Shown here piece after piece: positions 11,601-21,814 of a stretch of 64,000 nucleotides of DNA. The translations under genes and the position numbers were made by a program. How positions within the stretch are numbered: position 1 is the stretch's first letter; the number at the start of each line of letters is the position of its first letter. Source of the stretch: Margaritispora aquatica. Taxonomy: Eukaryota; Ascomycota; Leotiomycetes; Helotiales; Discinellaceae. The notes under the pieces were generated by a model. That model was given only the letters and a program-made list of their open reading frames with translations, ran no database searches and had not been told where the DNA came from. The DNA is taken from assembly GCA_007644065.1 (NCBI GenBank), contig VJWN01000003.1, forward strand, positions 682,001-746,000, in the 5' to 3' direction.

Positions 11601-12900
11601 AAAAGGTCAGAGCAACTGTCAGATGTTATTGAGTGCTCCATCTTACACTCTCCTCGCATCAGTTCCCACTATCAGAGAATCCTTACCGTCAATCATCCTT
11701 TTCTGCTTTTTATTTTCTTCTAGATGCTGATGGAAGATTAACCGTCTCTGTATCTCAAACATCAGATAGCTCAGACCCTTTATCGAGCGTTGGCCGCTTC
11801 TTTTATTCAGGGCGTTCGTATTCTAGAAGCATTCTGCTCAGACGACAAGGCTCGATATTCGATCTTGGATCTGTTAACTGTTCGAACCTTGCAATTGGAG
11901 GAGTGTATCACTATCTTGGGTGTTATTACGCCTCACCTCTTTTCTCCTTTTCCTGGAAATCATTCAGCTATAACACTTAATCATATTCTGATGTCTATAC
12001 CACTGGATCTAATTCTTACGGTGTGATGTTAGTGCCACCATTTTGAGCGCCTCCGTACATAGCTTCCTGCTTTAGAGCCACGCTTGTAAGATATTCATAG
12101 AATCATCGTCACGAGTTACACTATGGGGCTACCAGCTTCATCTCTTCCACTCACAAGACTAACCACCAAGAATTATGTAAAGAGAGGATGTTGGTACTTT
12201 AGTTCCTTAAGCAATCAATTGTGGCTCAACTTCAACATGCTTAATGATTTAATCGTGGTACTTTGCACCGTGTTCGATCGTCTATGTTATATGATGTCGT
12301 CGATTTCAATGATCCTCGGTAGTGCCCTCATACGTGGACCCCCTATCTCCTTGTAGCCAACCCATATTCACAGCAAGAATATTGAAGATAGGTAAGCTTT
12401 CACAGGCTTGAAGACAAATGTCGAGAGTAACTAAGCTTTACCTGCTAGAATCACCGCGTAGTGACATGGACCAAGCTATTTTTACGGCCAAACTCGGTCT
12501 ACGCAGACATTATTGAGCTCAAGAACTTGACTCATGCTCACATAGCATGTAGGAGGAAATCATTGGCATTTGTACGCCTGGTGACCCAACCTACTGCTTT
12601 ATTTTTGTCATGATTTCAGCGTTACAACAAGAAACAAACTATTTACAGATCATGGCGATGTTATCAAGAAAATAATTTGTGTAGAACATGTGTCACTGAA
12701 TCACCATAGCTTGTGAAGAATATAAGCAAGCCTTGTGACCTGTGAGGAGCTCCGGGTAAATTGCCTGGGTAAAGAGCTCTTGCTGTGCAAAAGTGGAAGC
12801 TATTCTCACCCCAGATATAAACGGCCTTACCCACGAAGAGGCATTAATCTCGTGCCTAACAATGCAACTTGCCTAAACTGAGATATCTTCCAATCTCGAC
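8645..12900. other. Long gene-free stretch: RRM leader/promoter and GH95 upstream region
   Basis: More than 4 kb without a convincing coding frame; the open frames are short, lack family character and do not join by splicing. The part nearest 8.6-9.7 kb, rich in pyrimidine runs on the minus strand, is likely leader and promoter of the RRM gene. The right end is the GH95 promoter. Such long upstream regions are common for regulators of fungal development. No transposon ends or long repeats were seen. Confidence 0.5.
12816..12821 (+). promoter_or_regulatory. Candidate TATA box of the GH95 gene
   Basis: TATAAA lies 80 nt before the ATG at 12901, a normal distance for fungal genes. It is a motif match only. 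Confidence 0.4.
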
Positions 12901-15202
12901 ATGAATTCCGAACCACTACACAGTAAATTGCACTACACCAAACCTGCGGCAGAATGGACCCAAAGCCTACCCATCGGCAATGGTCGATTGGGAGCAATGG
13001 TCTACGGTCGAACGACAACAGAGTTAATGCAGCTCAATGAGAACTCTGTATGGTATGGTGGACCGCAGGATAGAACTCCTCGCGATGCATTCAAAAATTT
13101 GCCTCGGCTCCGAGAATTAATCCGGGCCGAAAAACACTCGGAGGCGGAAGATCTTGTCCGGAAAGCTTTTTACTCTACTCCACATTCTCAGCGCCATTAT
13201 GAGCCGCTGGGGACATTGACAATCGAGTTTGGTCATGCTGAGGGGGAGTTGACTAACTACTCTAGAAATCTAGACCTTACGACTGCTGTTACAAGCGTAT
13301 GCTATGAACACGACGGAATCCGATATACTCGCGATGCGTTCGCAAGCGAGGTCGATGGAGTGTTGGTGGTACACATTGAGTCATCTGTGGAGACAGAGTT
13401 CACGATCCGGTTGACAAGAGTGAGCGAGCGCGAGTATGAGACCAATGAGTTCGTCGACTCCATACGAGCCTCTGATAACGAGATTGTCATGCATGCTACA
13501 CCTGGTGGGCGCAAAAGTAACGAGCTTTGTTGCATTGCTAAGGTTCAGTGTGGAGGGGATGGAAAGATCGAAGCAATTGGGAATTGTTTGGTGGTCAAGA
13601 GCAAAAGGGCAACGATTGTTCTTGCAGCTCAAACAACTTTTCGCTTCACAGATGTGGAGTCACAGGCACGAGCTGATGCTGATAAGGCATTACAACAACC
13701 AGATTTGCGAGGACGTCATATTGAGAACTACAACTCATTATATTCAAGGATGCAATTACAGCTTTCATCAGATGAGCCAAGTTTGGCAACAGACCAACGC
13801 TTGTTAGCCACACCAGATCCAAGCTTGATCACTCTATACCATAACTATGGTCGATATCTTCTCATATCTTGTAGCAGACCTGGCCTTCAAGCACTACCAG
13901 CGACACTGCAAGGACTTTGGAATTCCTCATTTCAACCGGCATGGGGCAGTAAATACACTATAAATATCAACACTCAGATGAATTACTGGCCGGCAAACAT
14001 ATGCAACCTCGCAGAATGCGAATTGCCTCTGTTCGATCTTTTGGAGAGGATGACTGTGAATGGTAGAAAGACTGCCGAGCTTATGTACGGGTGCCGAGGG
14101 TGGTGTTCTCATCACAATACTGATATATGGGCGGACACAGATCCTCAAGATCGATGGATGCCAGCGACAGGTTTGAAGATCTATTAAATCATATGTATGG
14201 CGGCTGATTTTCACTACAGTTTGGCCCTTGGCTGGAGCTTGGCTCTGTTATCACATTTGGGAAAGCTTTCAGTTCAATGGTGATGGGAAACTATTGGCTC
14301 GACTGTATCCAATAATTCAAGGTTCTGTTCTCTTTCTTACAGACTTCCTTGTCAAAGATGAGTCTGGGAAATACTTAGTTACTAGCCCATCATTGTCTCC
14401 TGAGAACACATTTCTAGGGGCAAGCAAAACGACTGGAGTGCTTTGTGAAGGCTCTACCATCGATATACAGATCATCGACGCGCTTTTCGATGCCTTTATT
14501 CAACTTACAGAAGCACTCGAAGTCAAGGCGAATGACGACGGGTTAGTATCTTTAGTACGGAGTTGTAGAGCACGCCTGCCTCCCATGTCAGTCGGATCAT
14601 TTGGCCAGCTGCAAGAATGGCAGCAAGACTACGCAGAGTTCGAGCCTGGCCATAGACACACGTCACATCTCTGGGCTTTACACCCTGGAAATACTATATC
14701 AAATAGCAAAACTCCAAGTTTGGCGGCCGCGAGTGCAGTGGTTCTGAAACGTAGAGCTGAGCATGGAGGCGGGCATACAGGTTGGAGTCGAGCCTGGCTT
14801 ATAAACCTGCATGCTAGACTTGGAGATGCAGAAGGATGTCTTGATCACATTCACCATTTGCTCAAAAACTCAACCTTGCCCAATATGCTTGATAACCATC
14901 CTCCATTTCAGATTGATGGCAATTTCGGGGGTTGTGCTGGAATCATCGAGATGTTGATTCAGTCTCATGAAGGTTACATCCAGCTTTTGCCAGCATGCCC
15001 AAAATCCTGGAGCAAAGGGTCTTTAAAAGGAGTGAGAGCAAGAGGTGGTTTCGAGCTTGATTTTGAATGGGAACATGGGTTGGTCAAAGAGCCAATTATC
15101 ATCAAGTCACTATTAGGGAAGTCGGGCTCGATCCAGTTTCCTGGAGGGTCGGGATTGATCAATTTTCAAGGATATGGTGTTCATTCAATCTATTCTACGT
15201 AG
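12901..15202 (+). CDS. Glycoside hydrolase family 95 alpha-L-fucosidase
   Basis: Two exons, join(12901..14170, 14220..15202), 750 aa; a 49-nt intron (GTTTGA donor, GCTGAT branch, TACAG acceptor) restores WMPATVWPLAGAWLCYH. The N-terminal domain shows the family pattern WTQSLPIGNGRLGAMVYG. The (alpha/alpha)6 region has GLWNSSFQPAWGSKYTININ and TQMNYWPAN. Asn355 and Asn357 match the two Asn of the known bifidobacterial GH95 active site, Glu438 (HIWESFQF) its general acid, and Asp656 (FQIDGNFGG) is a candidate for the remaining carboxylate. It should release alpha-1,2-fucose by inversion, though some GH95 members prefer alpha-L-galactosides. No signal peptide is visible, so the enzyme may be intracellular or the true start may lie elsewhere. 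It converges on the GH1 gene, the stops being 4 nt apart. Confidence 0.92.
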
Positions 15203-15206
15203 ATTA

Positions 15207-16735
15207 TCATGCCATCTCAAAAATTGGATCCTTGATCATATGCTGGAACAATTGTCTGATCACAGTCGCGGACTTCTTGGGGTATCTCTTTTTCTCTTCC
15301 GACTCGAAATCAATGAATGTAACACCGAACCTGTCCGAGTACCCTGCTTGCCATTCTGTTTGATTGGTTAGTGAGTGTTGTTTCAAGTTTCTTGCCATTG
15401 CTTACCCCAGTTATCAGTAAATGTCCATGCGAAATAGCTTCGTATATCCACTCCATCCTCCTTTACAGCTCTGCCGATCGACTCGATATAACCTTCAAAA
15501 AATTCGCATCTGAACTTATCATCCAAAACCTCTGGCGTGGGAGCTGTTTCACCTTGTGCAGTCGTTCCATTTTCAGTAATGTATATTGGCACACGATACC
15601 TCTTCCAAATCCAGCTCAACAGCTTTCTGAACCCAGCGGGCGCCGTTCTGAGCCAGTATGTATCACTCATTGGACCTCTCGATACACCTTGCTTGTTCAC
15701 ATCCAGCTTCTCCACATTGCCTAAGTGGTCATTCAACTCTGGCGGAGTATCTTTATGCTTTACAAAGAATGTCGTGTAGCTGTTCATTCCATAAAAATCC
15801 GAGCTGCCTAGCACCAGCTTTGATTCCTCTGGTGTGAAAGTTGGCAATCGATCACCGAGTTGTGCGCGCATACAAGCAGGATAGTCGCCTGTCTTATGTA
15901 CTGGATCAGCATACCATGCAATCTCGAACTCTCTCGCTCTCTCAGCAGCCTCCACGTCCAGTGGATCATCCGCGTCCCAAGGCTCAGAATAGTTTCCGTG
16001 TAGCGTAATTCCAATCTGTCCTTTCTGCTTCGCTTGGAATTTTTCTCGGTAAAGCTTCACAGCATACGCATGCGAAACCAGCTCAGTATGGCCCACCGTG
16101 AATGGCTCTGTTGAGGAGTCTCCCTCGGCATTCAGTTCTCTGTTTGAAGATCTCGCAGGTGCATGCACACCAGCTGCATAACCAGCAAGTGTATAGACTC
16201 CAGGTTCGTTATACGTAATCCAGTTCTTTACTCTATCCCCCAGACGCTCGAAGCACACCCCAGCATATCTTACGAAGTCTGGAGTATATTTCTCCTTATT
16301 CAGCATTCCACCGTACCTATCCTCCAAAGCCTGTGGCGTATCCCAGTGGAAAAGCGTCACGAAAGGGGTGATGCCACTTCTCAATAGCTCGTCGACTAAG
16401 TTCGAGTAGTATTGTAATCCAGCTTCATTCACAGGATCATCCTTTCCACCAAGAGGAATGATTCTTGACCATGACAGCGAGAAGCGGTATGCAGTCACCC
16501 CGTAGGAGCGCATGAGTGCGACGTCTTCGCGGAACTTGTAGTACGAGAGTACGGCATCGTCAGGAGTGCTGTTGTCCTTTACTTTTCCAGGTGTATGGGC
16601 GAATTTGTCCCAGATGGACTCGCCCTTTCCATCGACGTTCCATGCACCCTCGACTTGAGTCGCTGCTGTGGCATAACCAAAGAAGAAATCAGGACGAAGG
16701 ACGTCCTCCAGGTCTCTGAATTTGGGGAAGTTCAT
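15207..16735 (-). CDS. Glycoside hydrolase family 1 beta-glucosidase
   Basis: Two exons, complement(join(15207..15355, 15406..16735)), 492 aa, a normal GH1 length. The 50-nt intron (GTAAGC donor, CACTAAC branch, AACAG acceptor) joins FTDNW to EWQAGYSDRFGVTFIDF. The family signature FFFGYATAATQVEGAW opens the barrel. The acid/base is Glu177 in ITYNEP and the nucleophile Glu388 in YITENG. The aglycone-side motif FAWTFTDNWEW is kept. No signal peptide is present, so it is probably an intracellular beta-glucosidase hydrolysing cellobiose or aryl-glucosides, as for several fungal GH1 enzymes. Its neighbour GH95 is also a cytosolic-looking glycosidase, which suggests uptake and internal breakdown of plant oligosaccharides (inference). 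Confidence 0.94.
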
Positions 16736-17394
16736 GGCTTTGATTTCGCACCACAGATTGAAAGGCGATGATTGAGGTAATTTGGAAGTATAGTCGCCTT
16801 TCTTTAAAGTTAGCGATAAAAACGAAGAAAGTCAGCACGATCACAAAGCTCCCCCACTACAGCTGACCTCGGGGTCGCAATATCGTTCTCCGAACACAAG
16901 CTCCCTTGTAACAATGTCATGAGGGACTTTATCCAGATTTATCCGTCTGGTAACTCGGTTCGTGAGCCGAGCTTTTGTTTGGACGATGGGTCTCTGTGGC
17001 GTACAAAGGGTTGTCACTCGCGGAAAATCTCCCTGCATGTGCATACAGCCTAAATATTATTCCTTGGACATGTTTGAGTTGTCTCACGTGTGAGACACCC
17101 CGCGCGGGGTCATTTATTTGATTTCTTACAGGAGTGGGATGTTTGAGATGATTAGGTAGGACTGGATGTAGGGCGTGGAGACGTCTCCGTTTGCTTGGTG
17201 GGATGTTGTGTTTGTTGTGACAAACGAGCAAAGTGGCACAGTGGGCAGCAGACCTCGCCCGTCAAACCCATTCCGAAATCGCATTTGCAAGCAAACTGGA
17301 GTAGAGATCTATAACTTCGTAAGTAGATAGCTTTTGAAAGCCTCTGACAGCAACCAAAGCAAAAAAAAAAGTATCCAAGCAAACTCAAGACAAA
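16736..17394. promoter_or_regulatory. Divergent promoter region, GH1 and GDSL esterase
   Basis: 659 nt between two start codons. It includes a run of ten A (17361-17370) close to the GDSL start, and the palindrome-like GTCTCACGTGTGAGAC (17079-17094), which holds a CACGTG E-box centre. Such a motif could bind bHLH factors, but this is motif-level evidence only. Confidence 0.45.
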
Positions 17395-18551
17395 ATGGTG
17401 GATATGTTCCCGTCCCCCATTCCAACACAAAGCTAACGAAATGATAGATACCATTGGATCAGTTCATTCTGTTTGGTAATACAAGTCTGGTCTGCTTCTT
17501 TTTAGCTACCAATTGACAATACTTAGGAGATAGCATTACGCAAGGTGCATATGACCAGTCAAAAGGCTTTGGTCTGGCAGCTGAGCTTCAGCATGGTGTG
17601 TGAACTTCCACTACCAATTCCCATCCTCAGTCTCGCTACCCCTTTTCCTTAGCGTTGCTAATTTGTGGATCTCCAAGCATACATTAGAAGACTAGACGTT
17701 GTCAATAGAGGCTACTCGTACGTACTACCTGATCTGTTGAGTTCCTTAGAACTAATACATGAAAGAGGATATGGCAGCGATCATGCGCTTCTAGTTCTCC
17801 CAAGGATCTTTCCAACACCAGAGCAGGCACCTGTCAAATTTCTCGTTCGTCTCTCTACTGACCTTCTTAACCTACTTCAGTTTTAGTATTTGTCGTCTCT
17901 GGTCACTGACCTCTTGCTCTAGGCCATCTGGTTCGGTGCCAATGACGCCAATACTAACCCTATTGGAGGTCAACATGTGCCTCTCCCAAACTTCCTCTCC
18001 AATCTAAAAGCAATCATCAATTCGCCTCTCGTCAAAGCACACCCTGATATTCGCATTATCCTGATCACCACTCCACCATTCGAGGAGAACATCCTCGTTG
18101 AGTTTCGCGATGCATGGGGCTACACCGGTCCTGTTCGACAAGCCAAAGATGCTGCCGAGTATGCTGCTGCAACTGTAGCGCTTGGAAAGGAACTAGGTAT
18201 TTCAGTCGTCAATGTCTGGGCCATGTTCATGCAGCTCGCGGGCTGGAAAGAAGGTGATACTGTCTTGCCTGGTAGTGAAGCGGCGGGCAGAAGTGAGGTA
18301 CTGGGGGGCTTGCTGGCTGATGGTATGTTTCCACGCACTAGAAGAGGAAGATCTGAAGCGATATAAGCACTGACTTTCTGACAGGATTGCATTTGAGTCC
18401 TGCTGGATATAAGGTTGTGTACGACGCCTTGATCTCGCTTATTAAGGAGAAATGGCCTGAGTTTCCACCATACAAGATGCCGTTTGCGGTGAAGGTTCCG
18501 TGGGAAATTGAACTTGGTGATAAATTTTGGGATATCAACAACGATGCTTAA
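17395..18551 (+). CDS. GDSL/SGNH-type esterase, isoamyl acetate-hydrolysing esterase (IAH1)-like
   Basis: Seven exons: join(17395..17397, 17448..17475, 17527..17595, 17678..17717, 17778..17844, 17923..18322, 18385..18551), 257 aa, typical for IAH1-like enzymes. Block I is FILFGDSITQG with Ser13; block III GANDA has Asn76; block V DGLHLSPAGY has Asp202 and His205, completing the triad. YSSDHALLVLPRIFP is also typical of this branch. The enzyme should hydrolyse short-chain acetate esters in the cytosol. Six introns in about 1.2 kb make it the most intron-dense gene here. The start is unusual: CAAAATG fits the fungal start context, but the frame forces splicing directly after ATG (donor GTGGAT, branch GCTAAC, acceptor GATAG). 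The C-terminal exons are firm; the first exon is less so. Confidence 0.82.
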
Positions 18552-19347
18552 ACTATTAGTAGTTGTTTAGCATTATTTGGCTAGTGTCTAGGGATATACG
18601 ACCTGAAGGTCTATGTTTTACCGTACGCAACACAAAAGACCATCCTCATTATGAGCCATTTTTCTTTAGGACATAACATCATTAGGCTCATATATCTGAG
18701 ACCTATTTATACGAGAAGAAATAAACGAGCACTGCTGCTGTTCTTTCATGTAGTTCAACGTGCAATATATCTGCCGTCGTGATTGGACAGTGGTTCAGAA
18801 AGCTGGAGCGAGGCCAGGCAGATTCGTCTCTGTCAAACGTACACCTAGCTGATGTATAGAGTATCTAAGTATCGGTAATTCTTTGATATAAAATTTCCCT
18901 ATAGCTTTGATTTCTATAAATTTTCAATGTGTATTAGATCTAAGTACATTCTCTTTATAATGTATAGGATATCTAAGTAAGATTGCATTCTAAGGCGTGA
19001 TCTAGATATTCTATCTAGCTGGATTCCTATTTCGACGGTGACAAATTTTGACAGCCTCGGATGAGCAGCAACATTATAACAAATTTTCAACTCGAAAAGA
19101 CCTATAAAATATTAATCCCCACAAAGGAGTGATTCTATGCAGCTTCTTTTCGTGTATTAGATGAGGATCGTACAGAAGGAAGTATAAAGGCACGGAAGGT
19201 TACGTGATGTCGAACACAGCCAATTAGAGTGGGACAAAAGCGGGGCACTCACAGAGGTGGTAGAGTCAGCTCCCACCTTCAAGTACAACCAAAATCCAGC
19301 TATCATCAAGATGTTTCCCTTCTTTCAAGTTCTCCTGGGCATTCAAG
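18552..19347. other. AT-rich intergenic region with a thrice-repeated motif
   Basis: No gene is seen. Around 18853-18979 a 17-19-nt AT-rich motif occurs three times. A TATAAA at 19183-19188 lies 160 nt before the peptidase start and could be its TATA box. Confidence 0.5.
18853..18979. repeat. Three dispersed copies of an AT-rich TGTATA-GATCTAAGTA motif
   Basis: Copies at 18853-18871 (TGTATAGAGTATCTAAGTA), 18930-18946 (TGTATTAGATCTAAGTA) and 18961-18979 (TGTATAGGATATCTAAGTA). All share the TCTAAGTA end. Confidence 0.65.
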
Positions 19348-21246
19348 ATGCAGTCAGAGAAGCGAAACTATACCCTCATGTCCCAGGGTGAGGCACAAAC
19401 CCCTGCACCGCTGACACGGACACAATCGGATCGTCACCGTATATGGTGGTTAGTAGCAGCCTTAGTCTTGGTAACTTTCGGTATCACACAGTCGAATGGT
19501 GTAGGCGATTTGCAGTTTCTGCCAGTTGTGCTAGATGATCGCCAGCCGGCTTGCCCTCAGTTTCCGGCACTGAAAGCTCAGACAGAGGCAAAGGAGAAGT
19601 TCGAAAGGGACATCAAGGATGTGATTGATAGCGAGGATTTCCTGCAAAGAAGCTTGAAGCGGTTGCAGGGTGCTGTGCAAATTCCTACTGAGAGTTTTGA
19701 TGATATGGGAGATGTTGGGAAGGATCCAAGATGGGATATCTTTGCCGATTTTCATGAGTATCTCAAGGAAACTTTTCCACTTGTGTATGTGACTTATTCT
19801 TCCCGTCAATATACTCTTCCTATGCTAATATTGTTTGATCGTAGATACACGAAACTTGATTTCACACCAGTCAATACATATGGTATTTTGTTGGAGTGGA
19901 AGGGAAAGGATGAGTCGTTGAAACCATACCTGTTCATGGGTCATCAAGATGTGGTGCCCGTCCCTCCCGTAACCGAAAAGAAATGGACATACCCGCCTTA
20001 CTCTGCTCATTATGACGGCAGATTTATATGGGGTCGCGGAGCCACCGATTGCAAGAATGTGTTGATTGGCGTGCTAGAAGCAATTGAAATATTGTTGGAG
20101 AATGACTTTATTCCACAAAGGACCATACTTGCAGCTTTTGGCTTCGATGAGGAAATTTCAGGTCCTCGGGGAGGTCGCCTCATTGCTGAGCATCTCCAGT
20201 CGACTAAAGGGAAGGGCTCGATCGATCTCATTCTTGACGAAGGCGGCATGGGCATCAAAGAAATGAATGGTGCCATCTTTGCACTTCCTGGACTGGGAGA
20301 GAAAGGTAAAGTATCCCTGAGAGGCGCACGGAAGGAGTCTGCTAATACTCTCAAGGATACTTTAATGTCCGCATTATTGTTGAAACACCAGGTGGACATT
20401 CCTCGTTACCTCAAGACCACACTAGCATTGGCATTCTCTCTCGGATTATTTCAGCCATTGAAGATCACCCATATGAGCCAGAGCTTACTCCAGTCAACCG
20501 TGAGTATTAGTCGTCTTTAGCAGGAACGAATCTAACAAATGTCAGCTTACTTCACTACTCTGCAATGTGTAGCTGAACATAGTCCCAATATCGACCCCTG
20601 GTTAAGAAAGACAATCCAGAAGGGCCGTAGCAACAAGAAGGCAGCAAAGACTGTCGCTGTTTATCTATCGAAGAAGGATATATCCCAACGCTACTCGATG
20701 CAGACGTCTCAAGCTACTGACCTCGTCTTTGGTGGGGTGAAGCTCAATGCTCTGCCCGAGAAAGCCTACGCTGTGGTTAATCACCGAACCGCAGTTGAGA
20801 GTCGTTCTGCTGAGATTAGCTCCAATCTGCAATCTTTGATTAAATCAAAGATCCTCCCCAAATTCCCTTCAATGGCACTGAATGCTTGGGGAGATGTTTC
20901 TGGAAACACGTCATCCGCAGCAGTTGGCACCATTTTCCTGGAGAACTATGACCCAGCACTTGAGCCATCACCAGTGTCACCCACAGACACGCAGGCTTAC
21001 AAGATTTTCTCTGGAACCATCAGGCAGGTCATGGGAGCAGATGTGATTGTAGCTCCTAGCTTAATGACAGGAAACACGGATACCAAGTACTATTGGTCGT
21101 TGTCTAAGAACATCTACCGTTTTGCTCCAGTGAGAGAAGGTGGCCGAGCGAATGCACACACTGTCGATGAAAGAATTGGAATGAAAGAACATATTGAAGG
21201 AGTGAGGTTCTACACGCAATTGATTTTAAATAGCGATCATTCTTGA
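19348..21246 (+). CDS. M20-family metallopeptidase, vacuolar carboxypeptidase S-like
   Basis: Four exons: join(19348..19784, 19845..20305, 20356..20499, 20546..21246), 580 aa, close to yeast Cps1. The second intron has donor GTAAAG and acceptor CTCAAG, and restores GYFNVRIIVETPGGHSS. A membrane anchor (IWWLVAALVLVTFGI) follows a short cytoplasmic tail, giving a type II protein as in Cps1. Dinuclear zinc ligands appear in order: GHQDVV (His179, catalytic Asp181), bridging Asp214 in GRGATDCK, Glu248/Glu249 in FGFDEEISG, LDEGG, and His in NAHTVDERI near the end. It should cleave C-terminal residues from small peptides with a hydrophobic penultimate residue, or N-acyl amino acids, in the vacuole or outside the membrane. 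An alternative start is Met at 19378 (MSQGEAQ). It converges on the RGG gene. Confidence 0.9.
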
Positions 21247-21814
21247 AATATTCAACCATAGTGAGAGCGTTGCATCGAGACTAGCAGCTAGAAGTCCGTG
21301 CTTGAATTCGAGGCTGTCAAAACTCGTCATCGTCTGAGACAAGAATATAACGAGATAGAATGTCTAGATAATACTTTGGAGTGTGCTCAGATATTTTACA
21401 CATTAGAAAGAGAATGTGCTTAGATATTATACATATTGAAACGTATACAAAAGAGGATCAAGAAAAAAGATTACTCAAATACTTGTGATGTTTAGACATT
21501 GTATACCAAGGCTTTGACGAAGACGAATTTAGCCCCGCCTCGATTTATACTTATCAATGATACAAAGAACTGAAAGTAAAAGTTGGAAACCAGATTGTTT
21601 AAATGACTTCGCACAGAAACTTGACATATACATCTTTACTCTTGTTGTAGCTTACAATTCAACCTTGTCAGAAAATGCAATTCTCAGCAGCCGGACCTCA
21701 CAATGTGCGATGTTCTTTCAGGTACAAGTATCTTACATTATTATATCCTACAATCTAGCAGTCTGTTCCTCATTGAAATAAAGCTAAGGAGAAGGCAGAG
21801 TCTTGTAGTGCTAT
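21247..21814. other. AT-rich convergent intergenic region with a 33-bp tandem duplication
   Basis: 3' regions of two convergent genes. It contains two adjacent diverged copies of a 33-bp unit (21382-21414 and from 21415). No coding frame is convincing. Confidence 0.55.
21382..21447. repeat. Imperfect 33-bp tandem duplication
   Basis: The unit begins TGTGCTCAGATATTTTACAC and is followed at 21415 by TGTGCTTAGATATTATACAT, with further similarity (ATTAGAAA against ATTGAAA). Several differences between the copies are C/T changes. Confidence 0.6.

Noticed and set aside
11633..11980. 115-codon plus-strand frame in the long gap before GH95
   Set aside because: Ser-rich low-information sequence without motif or splice continuation.
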